A stretch of 64,000 nt of DNA, from assembly GCA_027924645.1 (NCBI GenBank), contig BSBN01001149.1, positions 4,278,001 to 4,342,000 on the forward strand, given 5' to 3'. A model generated the notes under the pieces. That model made no database searches. It saw only the letters and a program-made list of their open reading frames with translations, and was not told where the DNA came from. The translations under genes and the position numbers were made by a program. The DNA comes from Cunninghamia lanceolata (Eukaryota > Streptophyta > Pinopsida > Cupressales > Cupressaceae). Shown here piece after piece: positions 24,101-37,700 of this stretch (position 1 is the stretch's first letter; each line of letters starts with the position of its first letter).

Positions 24101-27100
24101 TCCTGATGTGTTTCCTTTGCAGGGTATTACCACAGTGATTTCCAATATCTCCTTGATGCCAAGAACCAGCTCTAATCCTAGTTCTGTGTTATATTACATG
24201 TGATTTCATTGCAATCTTTATTTATGCAAACACATTAAGGAACCCCTGGTTGGTTCAACCGCTAGTGTGGGCAAATTGTATCTTTATCTTTCTTCCTACC
24301 CACTGAACAAGTGGAGAATCCCCACTGAATAAGTGGATGGTTTTGTAATCTTTATTTCTTGTTCTTTTACCCACAGAAAGTGGTGAATTCCCACGATTTG
24401 TGGATGCTCGCCGCAGCGGATGAATTGAATATTCTTGTTGCATTGTTGTTCATTGTAAGCCAACATCACTGTATGCTCTCACCTTGCCCATCCTGGGATC
24501 TGGGTGATCAGAAAGTGTGAGGCATCTTTAGTTTTTTTTGCATTTAAGCTAACATTGTTCATAGCATTGCAAAATTGGGATAGAACCTTACATATGTCGC
24601 CTTTTACTTTTTGAGCAGTGGATTCATACAGTTAGTGTTTTGTCCAAACACTGTATGCTCTCACCTTGCCCACATCGGGATCTGGGTGATTAGAAAGTGT
24701 GAGGATTTGCATTTGCATCTTCTACTATTGCAAAAATTCTAACAAAATTAGAGTGGGCTATTACAATTTTTTTAATATCTCTATGGTTAATTTTGTTAAA
24801 TTTTATGTATATTATGGTTAATTTTGTTTATTTGTGTATTAGTGTAATAATTTTAATCTAAGGTCACAAAAACATTGGCAAATCCCTGTATCTGTACCTG
24901 AACCATTAACTTAGGTCTATGCCAATGATTTCTTTAGAAATAAATGTTTGTTTTTTGAAACAGATGAAAGAGGATTGAACATTTTCTTGGAGCCAAGCCT
25001 ACGAAAGACCTTCGGGAATAAATAGAATTTATTCGATTGTAAGGTGAAGGAAAATTAGGGGCTCAACAAGACAAGCATCATCTATCCATTGACAAATCGA
25101 GTGTGCATCCTACGATGATTTGGAGAAAGAAAAACTTGGGGCCAACATGTATATGTTTTATAGAGGCAACACTATTAACCACATTCCACACATTTTTCAC
25201 CAAATTATTCTTTGTTGATGATGTGGACCATGAAGTATATATACTTTTTCATCACAATTTTCTGGGCTATAATGAATTGTGCATTGCCAAGTGTTTTACC
25301 TAATCCAAAACTTTATTGTGTTATAAGAAACTCTTTCATTGTCAAAATCAGTCATTCGTATACGGTATGACAATGTGAAAGTTGGAAAAGTAATTTTCGA
25401 TCAAATCACAAATTGTGTCATGTACTAAAAGTTGTTTTTTGGCAAAGTCAAATTATCATGTCAAAATCCAAGAAATATCGTATTGCTGAATGTTCTAATT
25501 TGTCCATCGATTTTAATTTCAAATTGTTAATGTTTAATCAACAATCAGTTATGTTGGTAGTTATCTTTCGAGGTTTATGCAGGAACCTAAGGTCTCACAT
25601 TGGAAAGTAGCAAAGCATGTTTTGAGATACATTCGTGGTATAGTGGAGTATGGCTTGGAATACAAATAGACCGAACATTTTTCTTTGTAAGGATACATAG
25701 ATGTTGACTATGCAGGTTTTTTGGATGACAGGAAGTCTACTTCCGGCTTTCTTTCTATTTGGGATTTGGTTCAATATCATGGGGGAGTATAAAGCAAATC
25801 ACTATTGCTCACTCTTCCATAGAGGCAGAATATCGCATCGTAGGTGGATTTGTCTGTGAGGTGATATGGTTACTTTGCATTTTGACAGGCTTGGGTGTTC
25901 TTGATACACATTTTACAATTTTGTTTTGCGACAACCAAAGTGTGCTGAAGCTTGTTCGGAATCTTGTTTTTCATTAGTGCACTAAACCCATAGAGGTTTA
26001 GTGCCACTACATCTGCGGACATGTCCAACAATAGAATAACTAGCTCCAATATTGTTCCACTCGAGCAATGTGCTGACATCTTTACCAAATCACTTGGAAT
26101 AGTGAAGTTTGCCGAACTTACTTGATTTGTTCTCTTGAGAAAATGATGTAATAAGGCGGGATTGTTGGAATATTATAATATCATAATATTATAACCATGT
26201 AATATTACATCATTGTAATTAGTATGTTGATAATAATAATCTAAAATTATTATTATTAACATATAAGGTAGTTGATGGTAGTTGATTAGTTTCCACCTTG
26301 GAACCAATCATGCACTTTTATATAATGTTACCTCTCAATAATAAATTGCTCATTGCCTCTTTACAATTCAATTTTCTTTTCTTCAATGTTTACTAGAAAA
26401 TAGTTTCTTGTTTTAGAAATGTATTCCATGGGTCATCTTGATCACTATTTATTCTAATTGAGTTGACTCGAAGATAATATTGACCTAAGTCACAAGGTTT
26501 GAGTTCGTGTTCGTGTTCAGCAACTATAAAATTCGGATGAAGTTCGGCAAGGGGAAAAAAAATTCGTCATTAAATTCGCCTATGTAAATTTGATTTTTAA
26601 AAAAATATAAGTAATATATCAACAAAATTATAAAAAAATAGTTTAACATTACTAAATAGATTTGGAATCTTTATCAAAAGATGACACATTCATAAACCAT
26701 GATAAACTTATCAAAGTTAAACCCTAAGAAACTTAGAAACATATGAAATCATATTGCCTAAATAAAAACTAATTTTATTATAAAAACATAAAAATAAAAA
26801 TATATTAAGTTTATATTTTAACTTTAAACCATAAAATAAAAAAATTACTAAGTATATTTTAAAACACATAAAAATTATATATTATATTTTTATTTTTTAT
26901 TTACAAAAAAATTAAATATTATAAATATTAAATTTTATTTAAAATACATATGAAAATGGAAATGGATCCTATAAATTAAAATAAAATATATCATATATCA
27001 TATAATATATATGATTAAATTTTAATACATTAAATTTTATTTTACAAACAAAAAAAACCCCTAAAAACTACGGCGACCGAGCAAAGCGTAGCTTTCGCGC

Positions 27101-30100
27101 TCATAGAAGATCTTGAAGCAATGCTCTCGCGGCCGCTCAACATCCAATCGCCGCCATTCAACCTCTAGTTGCCGCCACTCACCCTTCACGTGAGGAAAAA
27201 CAAGTCGCACAGAAGGAAAAACAAGTCAGGGGGGAGGAAAAACGTGTCGGGAGTTACGTAAATACAAATAAACCTTAAAAAAAACCACATGTTTATCCTT
27301 GCGAATTTTATAGCAAATTTTAACGAATTTTTTATAGGGACCAGAAGTTCGCCGAATTTCGAACCTCATGGGAGAAATTCGGCGAACCCTATGACATACG
27401 TGCATGGTGTGATTTTAATTGTTGTGTATTGCAAGAAATTTATATCCATATTTTTTTGACCCTTTTCCAAAGAACTTGAGGGAATCATGTCAAAGGGAAA
27501 AAAATGAATCGCTAGTGATTCAAGGAAACTTGTCTATTTTATGGTGTATGCCTTGGACTGCATCTCTTGATTAAAGGTCTTTAGAGTGGTTGTAGAACCA
27601 GTATAAACACCATTGAACTTTCTTCCCATGATGACACCCCCTCCAAATAATGCTATGGAATAAATCTAAGTTATAGTTGCCTCTTGTGCATTGCCAGTGG
27701 ATTGTAGAAATCAATACCTAGTTATCATGATGCCATCACTACATCAAGAATCGTAATGTAAGGCCATATGTTTTCACACCATTGACATGGCATGACAAAC
27801 CTACCACACATTTTTTTTGCTTGCTTGAAAGCATCTGCTAGGTAATTTACTTTTTGGCATATAGTTGGATAAAAGAAAATTTCCACCTTGAAACAAGATG
27901 ATGATGCAATGGTGGAATTGTTTGTTCAAGGGTGGTCTAAGGGTTGATGTTTGACACTTGAAGCTTTGTATGTCATGATCATTGCTTCTAAAACTTAAAA
28001 GTATAAACATGTTGTGGGAAATCTTGTAGCCTATTGTGGGATATAATAAGATAACTTGTCACATGCTTTGTGCTTTTCATTTGCTAGAGCAAGTCTATGC
28101 AATATTGTATCTGTATAAGTAGAGATGATTTTAACACCCCATAATTATTTGAATCATATTTCTATAGATATCAAGGACTTTGACAACAATTGAAGTAACT
28201 GTCTTAGCGTGCTCTTTTCTTAAAGTCATTAGTTATTTATTTTGTTGGTATTTTGGGACGTTTAATTGTTGTTTTTTTATGTGATATTTTCCCCTATAAA
28301 AGATTTGTAGTCTATTGGGATTGATTGCGGTTGTATTTTTGTTTTTTCATCTTTCTAATGTATAATTTTTATGATTATTGTCTTATTCATTTTTCTTCAT
28401 CTTAAGCTGTTGTTGTCGTTTTAGTCTTCATTGAGAATCTAGGCTTTTACAGAAACATATAACTAACACTTCAAATAAGTAGGCCTTTTATTTGATTTAA
28501 CACGTTTATGTGGCTTTTAGATTGCATTTTGATATTTTATTTTTGATTATTGCAGAAAAACTACTTGGACATTTACAAATATGAATCTTGGGGGGGCTCA
28601 ACTATTCCAACATTTATTCGTGGACAACAGGTCAATATTTAGTTACTTGTCACTATCTTTACTTGCATAGATATTTTTCTCCTTAGAATCCTAATTGATG
28701 GTTGTCAATGCATTGGAAAGAAAGTTTGCCTTTAAAGTTGATGCATTGTGTGATGTGTTTTAATTTGCACCTTTTAGTGCAACACAAAACGGAGTAAATA
28801 TGTGATAGAACTGGTCTTCAAATTAGAAGAGGAAGCTTGCTGTAAATAAAAACTAACTTAATCTACACAATACATGCTATTTACAATCTTTACAATTTTT
28901 TTGGGTGATTGATTAATAAATCAAATGTAATATTACTTTGGATTCACCTAGGTCAAAAGGCTGACACACACTTCAATGTAGGGCAAAAGATTTTTATGTT
29001 TTTGATTGAAAATAAATCTTATGAATACATGGTTGCGTTGTTCAGCTAAAAGCAGAGACTGAACAATGCAAGTACACAAGGATTGAATAGATTTAAATAC
29101 AAAGACGTGAATGCTTTAGTAAATTAAATTCAGAGATCAATACAAAGCCACAATCTTCAACTTTGAGAAAACCTACAATACAAAGCTTGCAACTTGCTAA
29201 AGGCAATTTAATCTCCCTCAATACAGATAACAAAACATTTCAATAGCAATTCAAAAGCAAGATAGACATAATACATTCTATTGAATGAACATTGAATTTT
29301 GGATTAACAATAATGAATACTTGGTGAACAACAATTTCAACAAGTAGGCATGAAAATTCCCCTTAAAAATATCTAAGTGGTAAATGACACTTATTTATAA
29401 TGTTTACAAGAAATTGCATGAAAATAAGTGAAAGAAACTAACTACATTTCAACTCTAACTATTGACTGCTTGCATGAGATGCAATTTTTATTACAAAATC
29501 TTGTCCACTAAAACTAAAACTGAACTGTAACAAACTCTAGTTAAATTGCTAGTACAAATTATTACAAACCATAGAAGCATAAATCGGGAAAAAATTGTTA
29601 AAATCATGATTTTTTTCGAATCATCAAATTTGCCAATTTTCCCCCTAAAAAATCGCAATTTCACATAGAAATTGTTCAATGGTCAATTGGCAAAAATTAT
29701 TCGGTTCCATTAGGGTTTATACCTGTGTTTTTTAGTTCTATTGCTTCGTTTTTTTTGGTTTTGTGCACGAATTGTGTTCAGAGCGCAGATTACTGGATTA
29801 CGTTCAGAGCGCTGCAATATTACTAGCATTTGCACCCATAGGAGGATCAAGGAATATGTCGATACAAACAACAGACGAGATTTAGAAAATTTGACGGCGT
29901 GAATTTTTTTTACGGCGTGAGACAATTCGGAGCACTATAATGCTCACATATAAAAGCCTATCGGCTAATTATAAATTGGAGGTAGGGCTTCGCGCTGCAG
30001 AGATTTTACTGCGTTATAAATTTTATAATATTTATAATATATTACTATATTTATATACTATAATATTTATAATATATTATTATATTTATATATTATAATA

Positions 30101-31741
30101 ATTATATTATTAATAGTTATATATTATAAATATAATATATAATATATTATTATATTATTAATATTTATAATATTTTATACATTAATATATTATAAATATT
30201 ATTATATTTTAATAATATAACTGTTAAAATATAATAGTATTTATAATATATTATTATATTTATAATAAATATTAATAATATAATAGTTATATTATTAGTA
30301 TAATATTCTTAATATTTATTATTCTATTATAATATTTATATATTTATAACATTAATCTATTATATATGTATTTTTATAATATATATAAGAACCGAACCCA
30401 ACCCAAAATATATTCACCAAAATACATTATAAATATTATTATATTTTAATATTATAATATATAATTATTAAAATATAATAATATTTATAATAAATATTTA
30501 TTATTAATATTTATTATTCTATTATAATATTTCTACATTTTTTAGAAATCCGATTTTTTCACGATTTTTACCCGATTTTTTTACAATTTTTTGCAAAAAT
30601 CTTATACTTTTGATTTGCTGATTTTTTCCCCAAAAGTTTTTTGCTGCTATGTTACAAACTACTGAGAACTCACATCTCTCAGATGACAAGAGATGTAAAG
30701 ATAGATGATTTAGCAACAATTGACTCTTTTAAAAGTTCATTGCACTAAAAATAGAGGAAAGATAAAAATAACACAGGGTATAAATAGCTCTGGCTAAACA
30801 CATTTCAAAATATACTCTTATCCTTGAAAATGGTGACGACTAAAAATAGACTTCTAGATAGGCAGCTCTGAATGATTTTGTAGATTTCCTTTGTTTTAAC
30901 GAAGTTAGGCAAAACCTTTGAAGATATCTAAAACTTTGAAAATTCACTTTGATGCTTTTGAACTTTGAATATCCTTCTTTCCATGGATCTTTGAACAACA
31001 CCAACTCAAAACATTGCTTTGAAAAACTCCCTAGAGGTTGACCTTTTTAAAAACCTTGGATTTTTTGAATAGCACCATTGATGAAAAACACCACTGATAT
31101 CAACCTCCCTTGCTAGCAAATGCAAAATGATTTTGCTTTTATGTTTGATTTTCCTTTGAAAATGCTAATAGTGTTGGAAATATTGTCATTGATGTCAAAG
31201 GATGAAGTCTCATGGAATACTAGAGAAAGAGAAGATATATCCAACGTATGATTTTGCATGTCCATATGTAGATATTATTGAGGGTGTGACACATGCTCTT
31301 CGATCAAGTGAATTATCACTGACACCAGAGACTCTGGATCGATTGTACGGCAATGTTGGTAATGTTGTTTCTGGTATAGATGTTGTGTGCCAAGGGGAGG
31401 AGAATGCTGTCAATAAGTAGTATAGAAATAGACAGATCGAAGATGAAGAGGTTGAATATATTGCAGAGGCAGGAGGAGAACATGATGCTGATTATGATGA
31501 AGTTGAAATCAATGCCTACGATGTCCTGGCGCGGGAGATACGCAGGCTTTGGAAATAATTAGTAATGATATTATAAAATTAAATAATTAGTAATTAAAGT
31601 TTATCAATCGAAAGGCAGTTCAAAGGGATGTGACTTATGAAGCAAAAGGATATATATATGAAGATCATTCCATGAGATGAGTGTGTGGAATAATAAAAGA
31701 TATATCAAGTAATAGAGTGTGTGGAGCGATGAAGTAAACAG

Positions 31742-31798
<57 letters not shown>

Positions 31799-34700
31799 CA
31801 TTCAAAAAGTGGAGCAATGAAGAATATATAAAGAAATCGTTGAAGGAGAAAGCAATAAAGTGGAGCAATGAAGAGATAAAGTATATAAGGAAGTCATTCA
31901 AAGAGAAATCAATCAAGTGGACAAGATTAATGAAAGATATATATGAGCAAGTGTGAGAGGTATATGCAAGATATATATGTGGAAGAGATGAGGAGAATAT
32001 AAGGAGAGAATAGGCATTAGAGATTAAAGTATATCATCCAAGCATGTGTGATTATACAAGTATATTTATGATTAATGAGAAGAAGGGAATCATGGAGTAA
32101 ATGAAGGAAATAGAAATGTCCATCATCCGTTGAAGAAGCAACATTTAGAAGGTGGAACCTTGTGTTGTAGGTTGGTGCCTCCTAAAAGAAGAGATTGGTG
32201 TCTCTTGCTAAGTTGGTGCTCAGTAGTGGGGATTGGTGTCTCCAGTAGGTTGGTGCCTAAAAATTTTGTAAGAGAATTTTATATTGTGGTTTTCTCTTGA
32301 AAAGGTTTCCACGTAAATGTGGTGTTCTTCTTGTTTTCTTAATTGTTGATGTTGTGTGATCGATATTATTATGGTTATTAATTTGACAAAGCAAAAGATT
32401 ATCTTATACTGATTCATCCCCCACTCTCAGTATAAGTGTGTGCTCATCAAGCACATGCTTATACTGAGAGGGGGGGGTGGTGAATCAATATAAGACTGTG
32501 CTCATCAAATAGTTGATAACAAGGAGGAAGAAGTGAAGAAAATACATTGCTGTTCATAATGTCTCCAGGTGAGAAAAAAGGGGGGAGGGCGCTAAACAAT
32601 CTAGTCTCATTTGAGTTTAGAAGATTGTGTGAAGATTTGTCTTAGCATATATAAAACCGAAGTTAGGTTGGTTCACATGGAACAACAGGAGGTTAGGAGA
32701 GGCCAATATTATGTGTAGGTTGGACAGATTTCTTGTATGTTTGGAATGGTTATTGGATTTAGAGATGTTTCATTCAAAAGTATTACAGTTTGGAGGATCC
32801 GATCACTGGCCTATCTCCTTGCACATCAACAAGAATAGGAAGCCAAAGGGTGTTCCATTCAAAGTGGAATCCTTCTGGTATGAGCACCCAAAGTTCAAGG
32901 AGGCACTCAAAGAATGGTGGAACTTTGATATTCATGGATGTCAGAGATTTATAATATACCAAAAGCTGAATGAGATAAAGAAGCAAGTCAGGATTTGGAA
33001 TAAGGAGGTGATGGGAGATATTAATGAGATAAGAATAGGCTAGAAGGGGAATTGAAAGAGGTGGAGAGTGATATAATGAAAGAGGGCCTCAATGATAATC
33101 TCAGGGGGAAGGAAAAAGATTTATTGGAAGAACAAGGGAGGATTCGTAGGATGGAAGAGATAATTTGGCAACAAAAGTCAAGAATCAAATCGCTAAAAGA
33201 GGGGGATAGAAATACTTGGTTCTTCCATATGGCAACCAAGGTTAGAAGGCAGGTTAATAAAATTTTGAAAATCCACACACCTCTAGACACAATCATAGAG
33301 GATATAGAGGCAATTAAGCAGGAAGGCAAAAATTTCTTCCAACAGTTGATAGGTGAGGCTCTAGAGGTTGATCAGGAGGCACAATCCGAGTTACTCAACG
33401 ATATTCCTAACTTGGTAAGTGAGTATCAAAACGAAAAATTAATGGCTCCCTTCTCAAAGGAGGAAATTAGAGAGGCAATATTTTCTTTAGGGGCAAGGAA
33501 AGCCCCTAGGCCGGATGGGTTCCATGCAGAATTTTGTCAGAGATATTGGGATGTGTTTGGGGAGGAAGTCTGGAGGGCTGCGGATGAAAGTCGAAGAAAG
33601 AAGACAATGTTGAAATCTCGGAATTTGACATATATAGCTATAATCCCCAAAACAAGGAGCCAAAATATTATGACGAATATAGACCCATTGCCTTATGCAA
33701 TTCTGTGTATAAAATCCTCACAAAAGCCATGTCTTCCAGGATTAAGAAATGTTTGGAGGGTCTCATCTCAGAAGAACAACAATTTTCTTAAAGGAAGGCA
33801 GATTACAGATGAAATCGTCATAGCACATGAGACCATTCACTCCATTAAGGCCAAGAAGAGAGAAGGGATGGTGGGTAAGCTGGACATGAACAAGGCATAT
33901 GATAGGGTTTCTTGGGAATTTCTTATTCAGGTTATGAGAAGGTTTGGTTTCAACAAGGATTGGTGTGATTGGGTCTTTAGTTGTGTATCCTCAGCCTCCT
34001 TTGTTGTACTAATCAATGGTGCAGCCACAAATTTTTTTAATGCCAAGAGGGGTTTGAGGCAAGGGGACCCTCTATCCCCTTTTTTGTTTTTATTAGTTGC
34101 AAAGGCATTAGGGAGAGCAATCAAAAAACATGTTGGTGATGGCAATTTGGTGGGATTACAGGCGTTCTCTGGGATCAATAATATTAGACATTTATAGTTT
34201 GTGGATGATACCCATTTGTTCGGTGAAGCCTCAACTAGGGAAGCAAGATGCATAAACAGAATTTTGGAGCAATATTAGAAGGCTACTAGACAAAAGGTGA
34301 ACAAAGTGAAATCGAGGATTTTCTTCTTAAAAGATGTGTATGGAACAATTGGACATACAGGGAATTTTGGGGTTTTAAGTAGATAGCCTTCCCAGTAAAT
34401 ATCTTGGAATGCTGTTGATTGATAAGAGATCTTTTGAGATGGAGTGGAACGGGGTCATAGATAGAATTTAGAGTATGCTAGCCTCGTGGAAAGGAAGGTG
34501 GCTCTCACTGGCAAGAAGGATTTCTTTGATCAAAACTTCTCTTTCAGCTGTTCCTATTTATACTATGACAGGTTTTTAGATTCCGAGTAGAGTGGCTTTG
34601 ACAATCGAATCTACTCAACGATCCTTCTTATGGCAGGGTTGTAAAACTTAGTTCAAGTTCAAATTAGTGAAGTGGGCGGAGGTTTGCAAACCCATGGATA

Positions 34701-37700
34701 AAGGAGGTTTGGGTTTTAAAGGGTGCAAAAACATGAATAGGGCCATGGGTGCCAAACTAGTATGGTGAATATATGAAGAGAGGAACCGCTTATGGAGCAG
34801 GATTATCCAAGCAAAGTATCTCTAGAATAATATCAACAACCTCTTTAGCAGTAACATCCCCATTGGGTCCAGTGTGTGGAACTTCATGAAAGCATGTGCC
34901 AGATTGCTAATCCCACATGTTGGCTAGAAGTTAGGGAACGGAGAGAGTATTTGTTTTGGCATGATCGATGGATTGAAGGTGGGCCTTTTGCGGAGGTTCC
35001 TGAATGTCGACCTCTGATACAACACTTGAGGACGTAGAGGGGGAAAGGGTTAAAGATTATATATGTAGAGAGCAAAACTGCAGAAAATGGAAAACATTAA
35101 TTGCTCCGTGTGTAGAGTTGGCTAATGTGTGGTGAGATCCAGGACAAATTGCATAAATGGCCCATTTCTATGATGGATAAGGACTATAGTTTGGTGTTGT
35201 CAGGCCATTGGAGTGGTAAAGTTACAGTCAAGGTTGCCTTTGAAAACTATTTTAATAAAGACAATTCGATCAAGGCCAATGTGGTTGAACATATTTGGTT
35301 TAAATCTGGGTTGCCTAATGAAAATGCCTTTCTTTGGATCACGTGGAAATGACGAGCTCTTACATGGGATAGATTACAAAAATTAGGCAGAATCGGACCA
35401 TCTAGATGTATAATGTGTAAGCAGAAGGAAGAGACCAATGATCACCTATTTCTACATTGTGAAGTTGCGAGGGATCTGTGGAATTATTTTTTCGAGGAAG
35501 TGGGAGATCAATTGGGTTATGTCGGAGAAACTTAGTGGATTAGTGGACAGCTGGGTGTTAAAGATAAAGAGTCCAGGGTTGTGTAATGTCCCCATTTTAG
35601 GGTTCCCTTGCTCTATAGTTGGAGTTGACTTTCTAGGTTTGCGACAACCTGATCAAGGGAGTATTTTGATGTCACTAGTGCGCTCGGGTGTTCTAGTGGA
35701 GTCGTATGACACTTTCCGAAGGGATTTTAGACAACTTATCTGTACTTACTATTTATAGTAAGTGCTTGCATGGCGACAATATTTTTGGGGTTTTTTGGGT
35801 TTGTTCTCTTTAGTCCTCGGCGAACATTGCTATTTATAGTAAGTGTTAGTCTGGACATTGTTTTGGGGACATGGCAATTCGACAGTCTCGGGGCCTTTCC
35901 AGGTGTTGCATTAAGCTCAGTATTGTCAGGAGTCCGTGATGATGCTTTCCAAAGCATTTTTGGACCCTTTGCCCATACTTACTATTTTTAGTAAGTCACA
36001 GGTTGGACACCGACTTGGTCAGTTGGCAGTATTTCTATGTCGGGAATGTCAGTTGAATGCGTTGATGGCGATGTCTTGGCAATTGATATAATTCGGGACG
36101 TTTATTTTAAATAACGTTAAATACTAAAGTTAAATTAAATATTTAACTTTATCATTATTTAAATATTATAAAGTAACTTTATATTCGATTGGGGACTTAA
36201 TGAAAAATTAAAGTGAATAAAGTCACCACTTTATGAGTTGGGCGCCCATGGTAAAAAGGTGAAATGTGATTAAAATATTAAAATCCCAAAAAGGGCGTTG
36301 GAAAAGGAGAGAGTAATAAAAGTGAAAATTGAAGTCATTTCTCCTCTTTCATTTTGGCATATTTTTCTCTAAGTTTGAGCTTTGCTTTGAGCAAGGGTTT
36401 CGAACCAGCTGCATTGGAGACGAAAACCTCCATTGTTGAGAGCATCTGCGGGGTTGAAAGACACTCCCAGGGTGTTTATGGAGTGGCTTCATTTCAAGAG
36501 TCACCATTGAGCTTATTTGCACAAAGTCAGTTTGTTGTGGAAGGGTTTCCACAAAGATATTTCCAGTTTTTTGGCACTAAAATTATTGGAGGATGTCATA
36601 AAATGTATTGCAGATCTTATCCATGGATTTGAGTGTGTTTTGATGTGCTTTTCATCTCATATACAGGCTGTACCTTTTCAGCCAACAGGCTGTACTTTTC
36701 CAAGGTTGTGTGACTGTTTGTGAAGATTCTTCATTGCTTCCTTGACTATTTTGGTCGCTGCAGTCCTAGCATCAGATATTGGGTAGTTTGGAGGTGATAA
36801 GGGAAATATTGAATGCTGAAAATAAAGATTTGCACTGCTGTGAGGAGCCGTACCAGTCCAGCAGGGGACATGGGACTTTCTAAGGTCTACACTTGAACAT
36901 TTTATGCCTTGTTTACTCTCTTTGGAGGCGTCATTGTGTATTGCACTTGCTGTTTGTGCTCTTCATGAACAAGTCTGAGTTTGTATAAGCTTCTAAGGAC
37001 TGATATGTTCCAGCTGTTGTAGCAGCCTTTCCAACACTGTAAAACTCTTATCAGCCATATGGGTATGTGAGATTCTCAATACTATGACCTTTCATTCAGA
37101 TGGGTATTGTTTAGAATGAATGTTTAATGCTGTTTCATCAAATATAAGCCTCTGGGTATCAATAGTTTTTGTTATTCGCAAAACTATATGTAGCATGTGT
37201 GTTATGTCAAATGCAAAAACCCTAAAACATACCAGGTATCAACATAACATTAGAAAACACAAAAGGGGTGGGATATTACAAGTTGGAGTTTGTATGGATG
37301 CTTTCCCCAACAGGCATTGTGTGGAATATATGGTTGGAGCAGAATAGAAGGCTGTTTCAGGAGGAGGGTAAGATGGAGAGATTATGGGCCCAGGTGGAGA
37401 ATATGATGGGAGAACTGGGAACTGTTCATGGGAACGAGCAATGGTTTGTAGATGACAAGGAGATGGGATGGGCCAACTCTTGGCCTAGATTCGGTTGGCT
37501 GGGAAGGAAGGGAAGTAAGCAAAATAAGAAGAATACAATAGAAGTTTGGAGGAAACCTGAAGATGGTTGGGTTAAATTTAATTTTGACGGAGTAGCGAAA
37601 GGTAATCCAAGTGAGGTAGGAGGAGGTGGAGTGTTCAGGGATCAAGGTGGTCAGCCTTTAGGGATGTTCGCATATGATTTCGGATGGTAAACTAACAATC

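Larger units (their letters stand above)
20603..24765 (+). mobile_element. Solo LTR (outer), interrupted by a nested solo LTR
   Basis: Starts TGTAATGTCCC at 20603 and ends GGGCTATTACA at 24765. The flanks AATTT and ATTTT differ by one base. It is split at 22402/22407 by the insertion 22408-24592; without that it is about 1.97 kb. TATAAAAGG at 20990, GGACGAAAACCC at 21081, GCCGTAC at 21465, 21575 and 21727. A 192-bp tandem duplication lies at 21185-21568. Confidence 0.8.
31172..32507 (+). mobile_element. Copia-type LTR element carrying a gene fragment, TSD AATAG
   Basis: Starts TGTTGGAAATATTGTCATTG, a typical copia LTR terminus, and ends GTGCTCATCA. Flanked by AATAG (31167-31171 and 32508-32512). 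The right half has GTTGGTGCCT repeats, CCACGTAAATG and CCCCCACTCTCAGTATAAG, as in copia LTRs. Just inside the left end lies the glutamyl-tRNA synthetase fragment, followed by an (AT)n tract at 31745-31797. The end is less canonical than usual (TCATCA rather than CAACA). Confidence 0.65.

Noticed and set aside
31604..31916. Open frames made of repeated Tyr-Ile
   Set aside because: Translation of the (AT)n microsatellite.
32545..32549. CATTG as target duplication for the LTR copy starting at 28749
   Set aside because: The base pair before it is TA, not CA, and the 3' end of that LTR is not otherwise supported.
36349..36723. Overlapping open frames of 67-92 codons on both strands
   Set aside because: Inside the solo LTR 35582-37280; no protein family features.
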